Shown: positions 26,775-36,767, counted from the stretch's first letter. The stretch is 64,000 bases of DNA from Bernardetia sp963719525 (GCA_963719525.1 CAVRCG010000004.1:2108001-2172000), one strand, 5' to 3'. Notes: a model not told the origin generated them from the letters alone. A program made the numbers and translations.

Positions 26775-29700
26775 ATGAATCAGAGTTATCCAAATTTACT
26801 ATACAAAAAATATTTAAGGGTCTTTATTTTATTAATAGGATTTACTATTCTTATTAGTTCTACCTTTACTTTGCAGGCACAAACAGTGCCTCAACAAATT
26901 ACCTATCAAGGAAAATTAGTTGAAAATGGAAGACCTTTTTCAGGTTCTGCTACTATGGTTTTCGAACTTATAAATCCTTCTAACAGTATAATTGAATGGA
27001 CAGAAACCCAAACTATAGATGTTCAGGATGGACTTTATTCTGTCGTTTTGGGTGTTCAAAATCCATTTACTCCTAATTTTTTCTCTCAAAATCCGTCTTT
27101 AGGTTTGCGAGTAAGTGTAAATGGAAATACGCTCACACCTATTACGGTTTTGCGTGCCGTTCCGTATTCTCTTTCGGCTGGTTCGGTTTCTAATAATTCT
27201 ATTACTTCATTAAAAATAGTAAATGGAACAATTCAGACTATAGATATAGCGAGTGGAGGGCAAAATAAAGTATTAATTACTGACGGAAATGGACAAGTAG
27301 TTTGGGCAGATAGAGCAACCGTTTCTAATGCTACAGGTGCAGCAGGAGGAGATTTGACAGGGAGTTATCCAAACCCTACTATTGCAGATGATGCTGTTAC
27401 GACAGATAAAATAGCTTCTTCTGGTTCTCCAAATCAAGTTTTGTCTACCGATGGAAGTAATAATGTAGTTTGGCAAGATTCAAAGATAAACATAACAAAC
27501 TCTGATGCAGTTCCTCGTTGGAATGGGATTGAGTTAGTGGATGGTTCGATTACAGACGATGGAGCAAGTGTAAACATTTCTAGCTCTACAAGCATAGGTA
27601 GTCTATCCGTAAATGATTTGAGCATAGGAGGTTTTAATGTTACTTCTCTTACTACTGCTGGAGGAGGTGTTTCAACTCCTTTTTCGGATAATGCTTTGGT
27701 AAGTGAGTTGGCTATGACTAATTATGTCGCTAACCAGCTTAGTGGTGTTACTTTGAGTCAAGGAAATGGAATTACTATAAATGGAAGTAATGAGATAGGT
27801 TTAGGAGGAACACTTTCAGATACGACAACTATTTTAGGAAATAATGGTGCTAGTAGATTTGGAGTAAATTTTTCAGACTTGAGTTCTTTTAGTACGAGTA
27901 CTTCTTTTGATACAAAAATAGAATCAAATCAGAATATAGAATTAGATGCTGACAATGATATAGAATTAAGTGCTGAAGGAAATATAGAATTAGAAGCTGA
28001 CCAAGAAGTACAAATTACGCTTATCGATGATGCTGCTTTTATTATTCAAGATGATGTTTCTAATGAGTTACTTTCTATTCGAAATAGTAATACAGATGTA
28101 TTTGATTTAAATGTAGATTTAGGAGTTACTGATCAAGTGCTTTCTGGAGGAGAGATAAATTTGAAAGCCCAAGATGCTGATGTTAGTGGAAACCTATTCG
28201 ATGGTGCGAATTTGCTTGTAGAAGGTGGAAACGCAGATTTGTTCAGAGGTGGAAATATTATCTTAAATGGTGGTGCTGGAGTCGGTAATAAGGGAACTAT
28301 CTTTATACAAAATGACGGAGGAAATGTACAAATAGGAAGTAGTAGTTTTGATTCTGAATTGAGAGTAAATGGTTGGTTAAACCTTCCAGTTTTAGACCCA
28401 CCCCCTTCAGATCCAACAAGTAAGTTATATGTTGATGGATCAGGAGAATTGACATGGCAAGGCGTATCATTACTCACAAGCAGCAATGCACTAAATGCTG
28501 GAAATGGAATTACTATAAATGGAAGTAATGAAGTTGATTTAGGAGGAGAATTGAATCAAAATACTACTATTACTAGCGACAATGGAGAACATAACTTTAG
28601 TATTGATTTAAATTCTCCAGTTACTCCTATATCTGTTGGTGGCTCTATCGAACTTATCGCAGGTAATGTTGGTGGAAATGGAACTGCAGGAAATGTCACA
28701 ATAAAGGCAGGAAACGAAACTACCTCTAGTGGTACAGCAGGGAATATACTTTTGAATAGTGGAACAGGAGATGTAGATGGAGATATAGAATTAAATGCCA
28801 ACTTTACTGGCAACATAATTCTTTCTAGTGATACTGAAGTAGTGGGAAGCACCGTATTACAACAAAATGTAACTATTGGAAATTCAGGTACTCCAGTTCC
28901 ATTAACACTAAATGGTTGGATAGATTTACCTAGTCTACCAGCTACATTACCAGGTGCTTTAAGTTCTAACTTATCAAACAAACTTTATAGCGACAATGTA
29001 GGAGATTTACGTTGGGGTTCTCAAAATCTTTCACAAAGTGCTTTATTATGGCAAAGAGAGAGCGCAACACAGATATACTTTAATGGAACTTTTGGAGATG
29101 CAAAAGTAGGAATTGGTAATTTTAATGCTTCTTTTCCTCCTGTATCAAATCTACACATACGAAGAATTGGAGCAGAAGCTGATATGAGAATTGCTACTTT
29201 AACAGGTAATCTTAATCAATCCTCATATATTAGTTTGAGAACAGCTACTAGAAGTGGTGCTGATACAGAAGATGATTTATCAGATGACCAAGTAGTAGGA
29301 AAAATTCTTTTTGAAGGATATAAGAACACTACTTTCCAAGAAAATGCAAAAATAGATGTGATAGTTACAGATGCTTCTACTACTCCTTTTATGGAATCAG
29401 AAATGCGTTTTTTTGTGAATGGTAATGAAAAAATGAATATTAGTGATGAGGAAGTAGAAGTATCGGATGCAGATTTTAGAATAACAGATTCAGACCCAAT
29501 AATAGGAGATATACTAACATTAAACAAAGTAACAGGAATATACAATTTTGATTTAAACTTAAAGACTAATAGTACAGGTAGTGGAAGTGGAGGAGGAGTT
29601 TCTATCACAGCAGGATCAACAATAGCTACAGGTCAGCAAGGTGGAAATGTTACCTTATCAGGTGGAAACGGAGTTTTAGGTAGAGGAAATGTAAACATTC

Positions 29701-30971
29701 AGCCAAGTGGAGGAAATGTAAGCATTGGAATTCCTAATTCAACTGTATTTGTAAGTGGAAATATTACACTTGCTGACCTACCTTCTCCTTCCTTTACTGG
29801 AAATCAACTTTATGCTACTGGTGGAAGTTTATATTGGGGGAATCTAAATTTAGTAGCTGCAACTCCTTGGATAAATGACGGTTCAGATAATTTATATTAT
29901 CCTACAAATAATGGAACAATAGGAATTGGAGATTTTTCTTCAAATCCACCTTCGGCAGATTTGCACATTGAGAGAGTGCACACAAGTTCTGCTACTATAA
30001 AACTATCTACATTTGAGCCTTTATTAAATCCTGCGTTTACAGGAAGTTCTATTGTATTGCAGAGTGCAAGAAGTGACCTTTCAACTGCTCCTTTAGGAAT
30101 TAACGATGTTATAGGAGAGCTTGTTTTTAATGGATATAGTGATGATATAAGTTTTCCGTCTTTCAAAGATGCTGGTAAAATAGATATGATTACTACTTCA
30201 AATAACCCATCTGGTATAAGAGCTGATATGCGTTTCACGTTGAGTGATGCAAGTGGTAATTTAGTAGAACGAATGAGAATTGCTAGTGATGGAATTGTAA
30301 CTATTGGAAACCCTAGTGTTATAAGTGCGATAACTACTAATACGGCAAATATATCGATACAGCCATCATCAGCAGCAGCAGCAATAGCTAACCTCAAACT
30401 AGCAGTACAAGGAGATATAGCAGCTAGTGGAAATGTACATGCAGCTGCAAACTTCACTACTTCTGATGCTCGTTTCAAAACTAATATACAAACTCTACAA
30501 AATCCATTGAATAATATTTTGAAAATGCGTGGAGTAAGTTATAATTGGAGAACAGAGGAGTTTGCTGATAGAGATTTTAGTGAAAGGCTGCAAATTGGTT
30601 TGATTGCTCAAGAAGTAGCTCAAATTTACCCAGAAGCAGTAGAAACTCGTTATGATGGATATTTGTCTGTAAATTATTCTTCTCTTATTCCTGTCTTGAT
30701 AGAAGCGACAAAAGAACAACAAACCATCATAGACAATCAAGAAGAGGAAATCCAAACACAAAAAACAGAACTGGAAAATCTCAAAAAACAGATTTCAGAG
30801 TTGAAACAAATCGTTGTAAGTCTGCAAGAAAACAGTAATGAAAATTCTAATTCTGCTCTTGCTCAAAAGGTAGAAACATTAGAAAAACAACTGACTGCTC
30901 TGGTAGAATCTCTATCAAATAAAATGGAAGTAGAGAAAACAGAAACAGCTTCTTTGAAGGAAGAAGAGTAA
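26775..30971 (+). CDS. Giant secreted fibre-like protein with C-terminal Peptidase_S74 chaperone domain
   Basis: A 1398-residue exported protein. A signal peptide (to about residue 37, STFTLQAQT) leads into an opening domain ITYQGKLVENGRPFSG...LRAVPYSLSAGS (about 38-140). There follows over 1000 residues of Gly/Asn/Ser-rich beta-repeat sequence with recurring NGITINGSNE, GGNVTLSGGNG and GNVSIG motifs, predicted to form a fibre or beta-helix. Residues about 1228-1325 are an intramolecular chaperone of endosialidase type: SDARFKTNIQTL with the conserved Ser-Asp, QIGLIAQEVAQIYPEAV and YSSLIPVLIEATKEQQ. The last 75 residues are a coiled coil. Phage tail spikes use this domain for trimer folding and self-cleavage; in Bacteroidota it also occurs on host surface proteins, which fits the signal peptide. 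Confidence 0.88.
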   Translation: MNQSYPNLLYKKYLRVFILLIGFTILISSTFTLQAQTVPQQITYQGKLVENGRPFSGSATMVFELINPSNSIIEWTETQTIDVQDGLYSVVLGVQNPFTPNFFSQNPSLGLRVSVNGNTLTPITVLRAVPYSLSAGSVSNNSITSLKIVNGTIQTIDIASGGQNKVLITDGNGQVVWADRATVSNATGAAGGDLTGSYPNPTIADDAVTTDKIASSGSPNQVLSTDGSNNVVWQDSKINITNSDAVPRWNGIELVDGSITDDGASVNISSSTSIGSLSVNDLSIGGFNVTSLTTAGGGVSTPFSDNALVSELAMTNYVANQLSGVTLSQGNGITINGSNEIGLGGTLSDTTTILGNNGASRFGVNFSDLSSFSTSTSFDTKIESNQNIELDADNDIELSAEGNIELEADQEVQITLIDDAAFIIQDDVSNELLSIRNSNTDVFDLNVDLGVTDQVLSGGEINLKAQDADVSGNLFDGANLLVEGGNADLFRGGNIILNGGAGVGNKGTIFIQNDGGNVQIGSSSFDSELRVNGWLNLPVLDPPPSDPTSKLYVDGSGELTWQGVSLLTSSNALNAGNGITINGSNEVDLGGELNQNTTITSDNGEHNFSIDLNSPVTPISVGGSIELIAGNVGGNGTAGNVTIKAGNETTSSGTAGNILLNSGTGDVDGDIELNANFTGNIILSSDTEVVGSTVLQQNVTIGNSGTPVPLTLNGWIDLPSLPATLPGALSSNLSNKLYSDNVGDLRWGSQNLSQSALLWQRESATQIYFNGTFGDAKVGIGNFNASFPPVSNLHIRRIGAEADMRIATLTGNLNQSSYISLRTATRSGADTEDDLSDDQVVGKILFEGYKNTTFQENAKIDVIVTDASTTPFMESEMRFFVNGNEKMNISDEEVEVSDADFRITDSDPIIGDILTLNKVTGIYNFDLNLKTNSTGSGSGGGVSITAGSTIATGQQGGNVTLSGGNGVLGRGNVNIQPSGGNVSIGIPNSTVFVSGNITLADLPSPSFTGNQLYATGGSLYWGNLNLVAATPWINDGSDNLYYPTNNGTIGIGDFSSNPPSADLHIERVHTSSATIKLSTFEPLLNPAFTGSSIVLQSARSDLSTAPLGINDVIGELVFNGYSDDISFPSFKDAGKIDMITTSNNPSGIRADMRFTLSDASGNLVERMRIASDGIVTIGNPSVISAITTNTANISIQPSSAAAAIANLKLAVQGDIAASGNVHAAANFTTSDARFKTNIQTLQNPLNNILKMRGVSYNWRTEEFADRDFSERLQIGLIAQEVAQIYPEAVETRYDGYLSVNYSSLIPVLIEATKEQQTIIDNQEEEIQTQKTELENLKKQISELKQIVVSLQENSNENSNSALAQKVETLEKQLTALVESLSNKMEVEKTETASLKEEE

Positions 30972-30993
30972 AAATCAAAAAAGAACAAACCAA

Positions 30994-31027
30994 AAAAACC
31001 ACACTATTCTGTAGCGTGGTTTTTTTA
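30994..31027. terminator. Bidirectional terminator
   Basis: A stem around ACCACACT/AGCGTGGT has A7 on its left and T7 on its right, between the convergent S74-protein gene and the T9SS-sorted protein gene. It can serve both. Confidence 0.75.
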
Positions 31028-31049
31028 TGGTTTAGAAACAAAGAAAACT

Positions 31050-31523
31050 TTATTCCTTGACAATCTTGAATACTCTCTTTTGTCCTTCTTTATCGGTTAG
31101 TTGCAAAATGTATAATCCTGAACTCATTTTATCAAAAGAAATAAAGTGTTCTTCTTGTTGTAGTGAGGAGAACTTAGTGATAAGTTTTCCTATTCCATCA
31201 TAAATCTGAATATCAAGAGCTAAAGGTTGCGACAAACGGATGATTAGTTTATCAGGAACAGGATTAGGATAAATATCTACTTTCCAGTCAGCCGTATAAT
31301 CAGGTAGTTTTACTTCTTCTACAAAAAACTGATGAAAACCTTGTGAAAGTAAAAGTGTATCAGTTGCCAAGTCGCCCACAATTACTTCTCCTAGTGTCCA
31401 TTCTAACACTAAAGAATCTTTTGTAGTAGTTTCTCCTGCTGTTGCTAGTACTTCTCGTTCTATATCTTGTGCTTTGAGAGCAAAAGACAAAACAAGAAAT
31501 ACAAATAAAAATGATAATTTCAT
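31050..31523 (-). CDS. Small T9SS-sorted secreted protein
   Basis: A 157-residue protein with a signal peptide (LSFALKAQ), a short beta-rich middle (LEWTLGEVIVGDLATDT...LLSQGFHQ), a segment often found just before the sorting domain, and a type A type IX secretion sorting domain over the last 75 residues (VDIYPNPVPDKLIIR, YILQLTDKEGQKRVFKIVKE). It would be exported across the outer membrane and anchored to the surface. The cargo part is tiny, so it is almost only signal, stem and sorting domain. It is 21 bp downstream of the 1253-residue repeat protein and probably co-transcribed. Confidence 0.85.
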   Translation of the reverse strand: MKLSFLFVFLVLSFALKAQDIEREVLATAGETTTKDSLVLEWTLGEVIVGDLATDTLLLSQGFHQFFVEEVKLPDYTADWKVDIYPNPVPDKLIIRLSQPLALDIQIYDGIGKLITKFSSLQQEEHFISFDKMSSGLYILQLTDKEGQKRVFKIVKE

Positions 31524-31544
31524 TATAGTATAATTTAGTGAGGA

Positions 31545-34500
31545 TTAATTTTTACGGTACTTGTAGAAACGCTTTACTACAGATTTGTTAGGTACTTCTT
31601 CACCAGTAGAAACTATTTTTAGTTTGTAGCCACTAGAGGAAACACCTTCTAAATTTATTCCTTGTAGATTCTTTGTTTCAATCCCTCCCCATACAATCAT
31701 TTCCGTTCCAGTCCAAATAGCAGAATGTGATAACTTTGGATTAGTAATATCAGTAGGTAAGGTTATCCATAGGTCTGTAGTAGGATTATATCTTCCTCCT
31801 GTATTATCTCCACTATTTCCTCCCCATACTATCATTTCTGTTCCTGTCCAAATAGCAGTATGAAATTGCCTACCAGAAGGAGCATTTATAGTAGAAGTAG
31901 GTGTCCACGTATCTGTAGTAGGATTGTATCTTCCACCTGTATTTGTAAGACTACCATTATATCCTCCCCACACAATCATTTCTGTTCCTGTCCAAATAGC
32001 AGTATGAAATTGCCTACCAGAAGGAGCATTTATAGTAGAAGTAGGTGTCCACGTATCTGTAGTAGGATTGTATCTTCCACCTGTATTTGTAAGACTACCA
32101 TTATATCCTCCCCACACAATCATTTCTGTTCCTGTCCAAACAGCATTGTGAGTTCCTCTTCCAGAAGGAGTATTAATAATAGAGGTAGCTGTCCAAGTGT
32201 CCGTAATAGGGTTGTACTTACCTCCCGTATTCAGAATATTACTATCATATCCCCCCCACACTATCATTTCTGTACCTGTCCAAATAACAGTATGATTGCT
32301 TCTTCCAGAAGGCGCATTTGTAGTGGAAGTAGGAATCCATGTATCTGTTGTAGGATTGTACCTTCCTCCTGTATTATTTCCATTACCTCCCCATACTATC
32401 ATTTCTGTTCCTGTCCAAATAGCAGTATGATTATTTCTACCAGAAGGAGCATTTATAGTAGATGTACCAGTCCACGTATCTGTTGTAGGATTATATCTTC
32501 CTCCAGTATTATTACCATTCCCTCCCCACACAATCATTTCCGTGCCTGTCCATACAGTAGTATGCCCTTGTCTTGCAGAAGGAGCATTATCAAGCGAAGT
32601 AACATCATACCATTTCCAGTCAGTAGTAGTAGTAGTAGTGGTGGTAGTAGTTTCTTCATCTGCATATCCTATAAGCGTGTAGCCTGCTGCTGCTATGGTT
32701 GGATTTATTGTTTCGCTTAATATAATCCCTCCTGTAGGTACGGCTGCTATGGCTGGTGTGCTACTCTGCCAAACTACATTACCACTTGTATTAGTAGTCA
32801 GAACTTGATTTGCTGTTCCTGCTTGTATTTTTGTAGGCGTGATTCCTGCATCTTTTACTTGTAGGTTGTTACTTGCTATTTCTATGGTTTGGTTATCTAC
32901 ATTAGGCGTAATTTGATTTGTTCCAGTTATTGTAATTGCGTTTCCTGCTGTATAAGTAGTTCCAGTAGGTAAAGTTACATTACTTCCACTTCCACTAATA
33001 GTAAGTGTGTTTCCTGTTAGTGATAATGTTTGTGCATCTGTATTTGCTAAACTAGATAAATCTACTGTTGTAGCATCATTCGTAAGAGAAAGCGTTGTAC
33101 CAGTCAGAACTAAATCTTGATTATCTGTATTATCTAAATAAGGCGTTAAATCTACCGTTGTGGCATCGTTTGTAAGCGAAAGATTATTTCCAGTAAGTGT
33201 CAAATCTTGTGCATCCGTATTTGCTAAACCAGATAAATCTACTGTTGTAGCATCACCAGTAAGAGAAAGTGTTGTACCAGTCAAAACCAAATCTTGATTA
33301 TCTGTATTGTCTAAATAAGGAGTTAAATCTACCGTTGTGGCATCATTTGTAAGCGAAAGACTATTTCCAGTAAGTGTCAAATCTTGTGCATCCGTTCCTG
33401 TTAAACCAGATAAATCTACTGTTGTAGCATCACCAGTAAGAGAAAGGGTTGTACCAGTCAAAACCAAATCTTGATTATCTGTATTGTCTAAATAAGGAGT
33501 TAAATCTACCGTTGTGGCATCGTTTGTAAGCGAAAGACTATTTCCAGTAAGTGTCAAATCTTGTGCATCTGTATTTGCCAAACTAGATAAATCTACTGTT
33601 GTAGCATCATTAGTAAGAGAAAGCGTTGTACCAGTCAAAACCAAATCTTGATTATCTGTATTGTCTAAATAAGGCGTTAAATCTACCGTTGTGGCATCGT
33701 TTGTAAGCGAAAGATTATTTCCAGTAAGTGTCAAATCTTGTGCATCCGTATTTGCCAAACTAGATAAATCTACTGTTGTAGCATCGTTTGTAAGTGAAAG
33801 CGTTGTACCAGTCAGAACTAAATCTTGATTATCTGTATTGTCTAAATACGGAGTTAAATCTACCGTTGTGGCATCGTTTGTAAGCGAAAGATTATTTCCA
33901 GTAAGTGTCAAATCTTGTGCATCCGTTCCTGCTAAACTAGATAAATCTACTGTTGTTACATCGTTTGTAAGAGAAAGAGTTGTACCAGTCAAAACCAAAT
34001 CTTGATTATCTGTATTGTCTAAATAAGGAGTTAAATCTACTGTTGTGGCATCGTTTGTAAGCGAAAGATTATTTCCAGTAAGTGTCAAATCTTGTGCATC
34101 CGTTCCTGCCAAACTAGATAAATCTACTGTTGTAGCATCATTAGTAAGAGAAAGTGTTGTACCAGTCAAAACTAAATCTTGATTATCTGTATTATCTAAA
34201 TAAGGAGTTAAATCTACCGTTGTGGCATCGTTTGTAAGCGAAAGATTATTTCCAGTAAGTGTCAAATCTTGTGCATCCGTATTTGCCAAACTAGATAAAT
34301 CTACCGTTGTAGCATCGCTTGAAAGGGATAATATAGTACCATTCAAACTCAAATCTTGTAGCTCATTCGAACTACTATTATCGGCTGCTGAAATAGTACT
34401 TCCCGAAATACTGATTCCACTTCCTGCTGCATAATTTCCTATTGTATTACTAGAGATAGTAAAATTAGGATATTCTCCACCAATATTGATATTATTTCCT

Positions 34501-35306
34501 GCTCTAAGTTCGACTACTTTATCTGGAGAAGTATTTACAACTTCATTATCTTGATTGATTTCAATTCCTTCGCCAGCTTCTAAGCTAGGAGGCAGATTTG
34601 TTTCTATTGTGAAATCTGGATAAGTACCTCCTATTTTCAAAAGTGTATCTAAAGGAGTTATAGAAACAATTTTATCTGGAGAAGTATTTTTTAGCGTAAT
34701 AGTTTCTCCTAATTTTACGGTTGCTCCTCCTTCAATTCCTTCTTCTGTCTGAATTGTAATTGAATTTTCAGAAAGTTTGTCAGGAGAAATACTTCCATCT
34801 TCTATGTCTGTTATGGCTTGTATAATTGTATTTTGTACAATTTGTTCAATAGTTATTTCATTTCCCTCTTGATCTATTAAAGACTCTGCAACTTTTGCTT
34901 TTTCTGCATACCGAGATTGAAGAGCTAATGGTACGGATTGGATAGGAGAAGTACCGAAGAGTTGATAATTTTGATTTTCAATAGCTACTTCTATACGCAA
35001 GAAACGAGTAGTTTCAAACCAATCTACCTCTAAGAAGTTTCCTAAAATAGGATTTCCACCTCCTAATTGTAAATTAAACATACCTACATTTGAAGTAGTA
35101 GTTTGATGTTCTTCTGAATATAATATAATATCTGAAGAGGAAGATTCTAGCACACTAAATTTTATAGCAATAGCTTGATTAGCTAAAGGCTTTCCCTCAC
35201 TATTTTTGATAACTGCTTGATAGTTTGTGGTTTGTGAAAAGCTGTAAGAGCAGTAAAAGAACAAAAACGAAATAAATATGATGCGAAAAAAGATAAGTAG
35301 TTTCAT
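31545..35306 (-). CDS. Large surface protein with 59-residue tandem repeats and Kelch-like repeats
   Basis: A 1253-residue exported protein. Signal peptide (to about 25, CSYSFSQ), then an opening domain NYQAVIKNSEGKPLANQAIA...SVPLALQSRYAEKAK (26-135) of the same type as in the S74 protein at 26775. Residues about 343-755 are seven 59-residue repeats built from two similar halves (TDAQDLTLTGNNLSLTNDA, TDNQDLVLTGTTLSLTNDA). A ten-Thr run at about 886 leads to six or seven Kelch-like motifs (WTGTEMIVWGG, GGRYNPTTDTW), predicted to form a beta-propeller. There is no S74 or sorting domain at the C-terminus. It is probably a fibre-and-propeller surface adhesin, co-transcribed with the sorted protein downstream. 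Confidence 0.82.
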   Translation of the reverse strand: MKLLIFFRIIFISFLFFYCSYSFSQTTNYQAVIKNSEGKPLANQAIAIKFSVLESSSSDIILYSEEHQTTTSNVGMFNLQLGGGNPILGNFLEVDWFETTRFLRIEVAIENQNYQLFGTSPIQSVPLALQSRYAEKAKVAESLIDQEGNEITIEQIVQNTIIQAITDIEDGSISPDKLSENSITIQTEEGIEGGATVKLGETITLKNTSPDKIVSITPLDTLLKIGGTYPDFTIETNLPPSLEAGEGIEINQDNEVVNTSPDKVVELRAGNNINIGGEYPNFTISSNTIGNYAAGSGISISGSTISAADNSSSNELQDLSLNGTILSLSSDATTVDLSSLANTDAQDLTLTGNNLSLTNDATTVDLTPYLDNTDNQDLVLTGTTLSLTNDATTVDLSSLAGTDAQDLTLTGNNLSLTNDATTVDLTPYLDNTDNQDLVLTGTTLSLTNDVTTVDLSSLAGTDAQDLTLTGNNLSLTNDATTVDLTPYLDNTDNQDLVLTGTTLSLTNDATTVDLSSLANTDAQDLTLTGNNLSLTNDATTVDLTPYLDNTDNQDLVLTGTTLSLTNDATTVDLSSLANTDAQDLTLTGNSLSLTNDATTVDLTPYLDNTDNQDLVLTGTTLSLTGDATTVDLSGLTGTDAQDLTLTGNSLSLTNDATTVDLTPYLDNTDNQDLVLTGTTLSLTGDATTVDLSGLANTDAQDLTLTGNNLSLTNDATTVDLTPYLDNTDNQDLVLTGTTLSLTNDATTVDLSSLANTDAQTLSLTGNTLTISGSGSNVTLPTGTTYTAGNAITITGTNQITPNVDNQTIEIASNNLQVKDAGITPTKIQAGTANQVLTTNTSGNVVWQSSTPAIAAVPTGGIILSETINPTIAAAGYTLIGYADEETTTTTTTTTTDWKWYDVTSLDNAPSARQGHTTVWTGTEMIVWGGNGNNTGGRYNPTTDTWTGTSTINAPSGRNNHTAIWTGTEMIVWGGNGNNTGGRYNPTTDTWIPTSTTNAPSGRSNHTVIWTGTEMIVWGGYDSNILNTGGKYNPITDTWTATSIINTPSGRGTHNAVWTGTEMIVWGGYNGSLTNTGGRYNPTTDTWTPTSTINAPSGRQFHTAIWTGTEMIVWGGYNGSLTNTGGRYNPTTDTWTPTSTINAPSGRQFHTAIWTGTEMIVWGGNSGDNTGGRYNPTTDLWITLPTDITNPKLSHSAIWTGTEMIVWGGIETKNLQGINLEGVSSSGYKLKIVSTGEEVPNKSVVKRFYKYRKN
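31861..32148. repeat. Near-perfect 144-bp tandem duplication in the Kelch region
   Basis: The 144 bases from 31861 recur from 32005, identical for about 134 bases before diverging. It corresponds to one 48-residue Kelch motif. Near-identity shows a recent duplication, in contrast to the diverged neighbouring motifs. Confidence 0.8.
32622..32652. repeat. Trinucleotide repeat encoding a poly-Thr linker
   Basis: About ten AGT/GGT triplets (plus strand) encode ten Thr in a row on the minus strand, between the fibre part and the Kelch part of the 1253-residue protein. In-frame slippage would change linker length without breaking the gene. Confidence 0.7.
33042..34280. repeat. Seven tandem 177-bp repeats
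   Basis: Seven copies of a 177-bp unit (59 codons) with few substitutions, mostly in the positions giving SSLAN/SSLAG/SGLTG and NNLSL/NSLSL variants. Each unit is two diverged half-repeats of 90 and 87 bp. Total length is 1239 bp exactly, with no partial unit inside. Confidence 0.85.
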
Positions 35307-35509
35307 AGATACTAAAAGGTTAATGAGAAATTATTTCTAAGAAAGATACAAAAGTACATTTTATTTTTCTTTTTTTTGAAAAAATGTTAATAAATCTCAC
35401 TTTTGTGCAATTTTGACTGATTTCTTTATATTTCAAAATGTATTTATCTCCATTTCTCTTAAAAATGATATAAATCATTTACCAATCAGTTCCAGTATTT
35501 CAATAGATT

Positions 35510-36397
35510 TCAATAAACAATCATTCCCAAAATACCAATTAGCATCATTACTTTACAAAATAAACTCAACTTTTTATAAGAATGTGATTTTTGATTATTC
35601 AATAAAAAAATAAAAATTCCTACCAAAATAATCATCAAAACTTTATGAATAGAAGTAGCAAAACTATTCATAGAAAAAAATACAGAACTAAGTAGTGAAA
35701 TAATAAGCAAAACAGAAATCAGATTTAAAACTAAAATGCTTTTTCGTTTGCCTAACTGAACCACAGAAGTAAAGCTATTTTCAAAACTATCGCCTTCCAA
35801 ATCTTCAAAGTCTTTGATAATCTCCCTATTCATAGAAAGCAAGAACGCCCAACTAGAAAAAAAGTAAACTGTACTAGGAATAGAATCAGAACTAAGAAAA
35901 GCAATCAAAACAATAGAAAAAGCAGTCAGAAAAGAAACAATAATTGGTTTAAAAACTCCTATCCTTTTGCTGTATTTTGCATAAAAAATAAGTAAAACTA
36001 CACTTGAAGTAATAGAAATTCCAATTGAAAGAGAAATAACAAATCCTATAAATAAAGCTATTCCGAAAAATAAACTGCTCAAAACGTAAAGAAGATAAAT
36101 ATTTTTAGTGGTAAAAATTCCACGTTGAGGAGAATTTATCAAATCTATTTTTCTATCAAAAACATCATTCAAAATATATCCTGCTGCTGCACATAAAACG
36201 GTAGCCAAAATAAGGAGGTAAAAATCAATACAATTAGTTAATCTATTTTTTGTAAATAAATTTGAAATACAAAGTGAATGATTTAATAAAAAAACACTTG
36301 TAAGTGTTTGAGTAAGTGCGATTAAGAATAAATTGAGAGGACGTAACGAAGACAGAAACTGGAACAAAAAATTAAAAGAAGATGATAATAATTTCAT
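35510..36397 (-). CDS. UbiA-family prenyltransferase
   Basis: A membrane prenyltransferase with about eight to nine helices. The first Asp-rich motif is NDVFDRKIDLINSP, the second is DFEDLEGDSFENS; both bind Mg-diphosphate of the isoprenoid donor. The frame extends to 36457, but the ATG at 36397 (MKLLSSSFNFLFQ) is preferred because it begins just before the first hydrophobic segment, giving 295 residues. Bacteroidota homologues are often labelled geranylgeranylglycerol-phosphate geranylgeranyltransferase, but the acceptor cannot be told from sequence. No quinone genes are adjacent. Confidence 0.83.
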   Translation of the reverse strand: MKLLSSSFNFLFQFLSSLRPLNLFLIALTQTLTSVFLLNHSLCISNLFTKNRLTNCIDFYLLILATVLCAAAGYILNDVFDRKIDLINSPQRGIFTTKNIYLLYVLSSLFFGIALFIGFVISLSIGISITSSVVLLIFYAKYSKRIGVFKPIIVSFLTAFSIVLIAFLSSDSIPSTVYFFSSWAFLLSMNREIIKDFEDLEGDSFENSFTSVVQLGKRKSILVLNLISVLLIISLLSSVFFSMNSFATSIHKVLMIILVGIFIFLLNNQKSHSYKKLSLFCKVMMLIGILGMIVY

Positions 36398-36767
36398 AAT
36401 CGTAAAAAATATTTGAAACTTGTGAGGGAAGCAAAACTTCCCCCTCAAGGCTTTCAACCAGCTATGAAAAAGCTTAGAAATTTTTTTGTACCAAGTACAA
36501 ATGTATTTCTAATACCAAATGTATGATTTGATACTGATAATTGCAAGCTATTTCTTAAAAAAGGGTTAAAAAACTGAAATTATTTTTAGTTTTCTCTATT
36601 ATTAGCCTTAAAACTCAATAAAAACCGTTTATTAAAACACTTTATTTAAGATTAAGGACAAATCTTTTTTGAGTAAGTTCTTACTGAATTGCTATAGATT
36701 TTAAATTTTCTGCTTTTACTCGTTTATTTTCTGCAGTTGTTATTTTCTTTACCAACAACAAAATCTA
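36398..36767. other. Intergenic region without a gene
   Basis: About 370 bp between UbiA and the NifU-like gene. The only structure seen is an imperfect GTTGTTattttctttaccAACAAC hairpin near 36737-36761, a weak relative of the GTTGTTGGTGT palindromes at 42.7 and 46.2 kb. The rest is A/T-rich with no ORF. Confidence 0.4.

Noticed and set aside
28133..30478. Several minus-strand ORFs of 117-193 codons opposite the S74 protein
   Set aside because: They are antisense shadows of a Gly/Asn/Ser-rich repetitive gene; no start region or protein-like motif.
26775..30971. Prophage tail-fibre gene because of the Peptidase_S74 domain
   Set aside because: It has a signal peptide, a Bacteroidota-type N-terminal module and no phage structural genes around it, so a host surface protein is more likely.
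31860..32720. 286-codon plus-strand ORF rich in Ser, Arg and Cys
   Set aside because: It is the antisense of the Kelch-repeat coding region; composition and repeats follow the sense gene.
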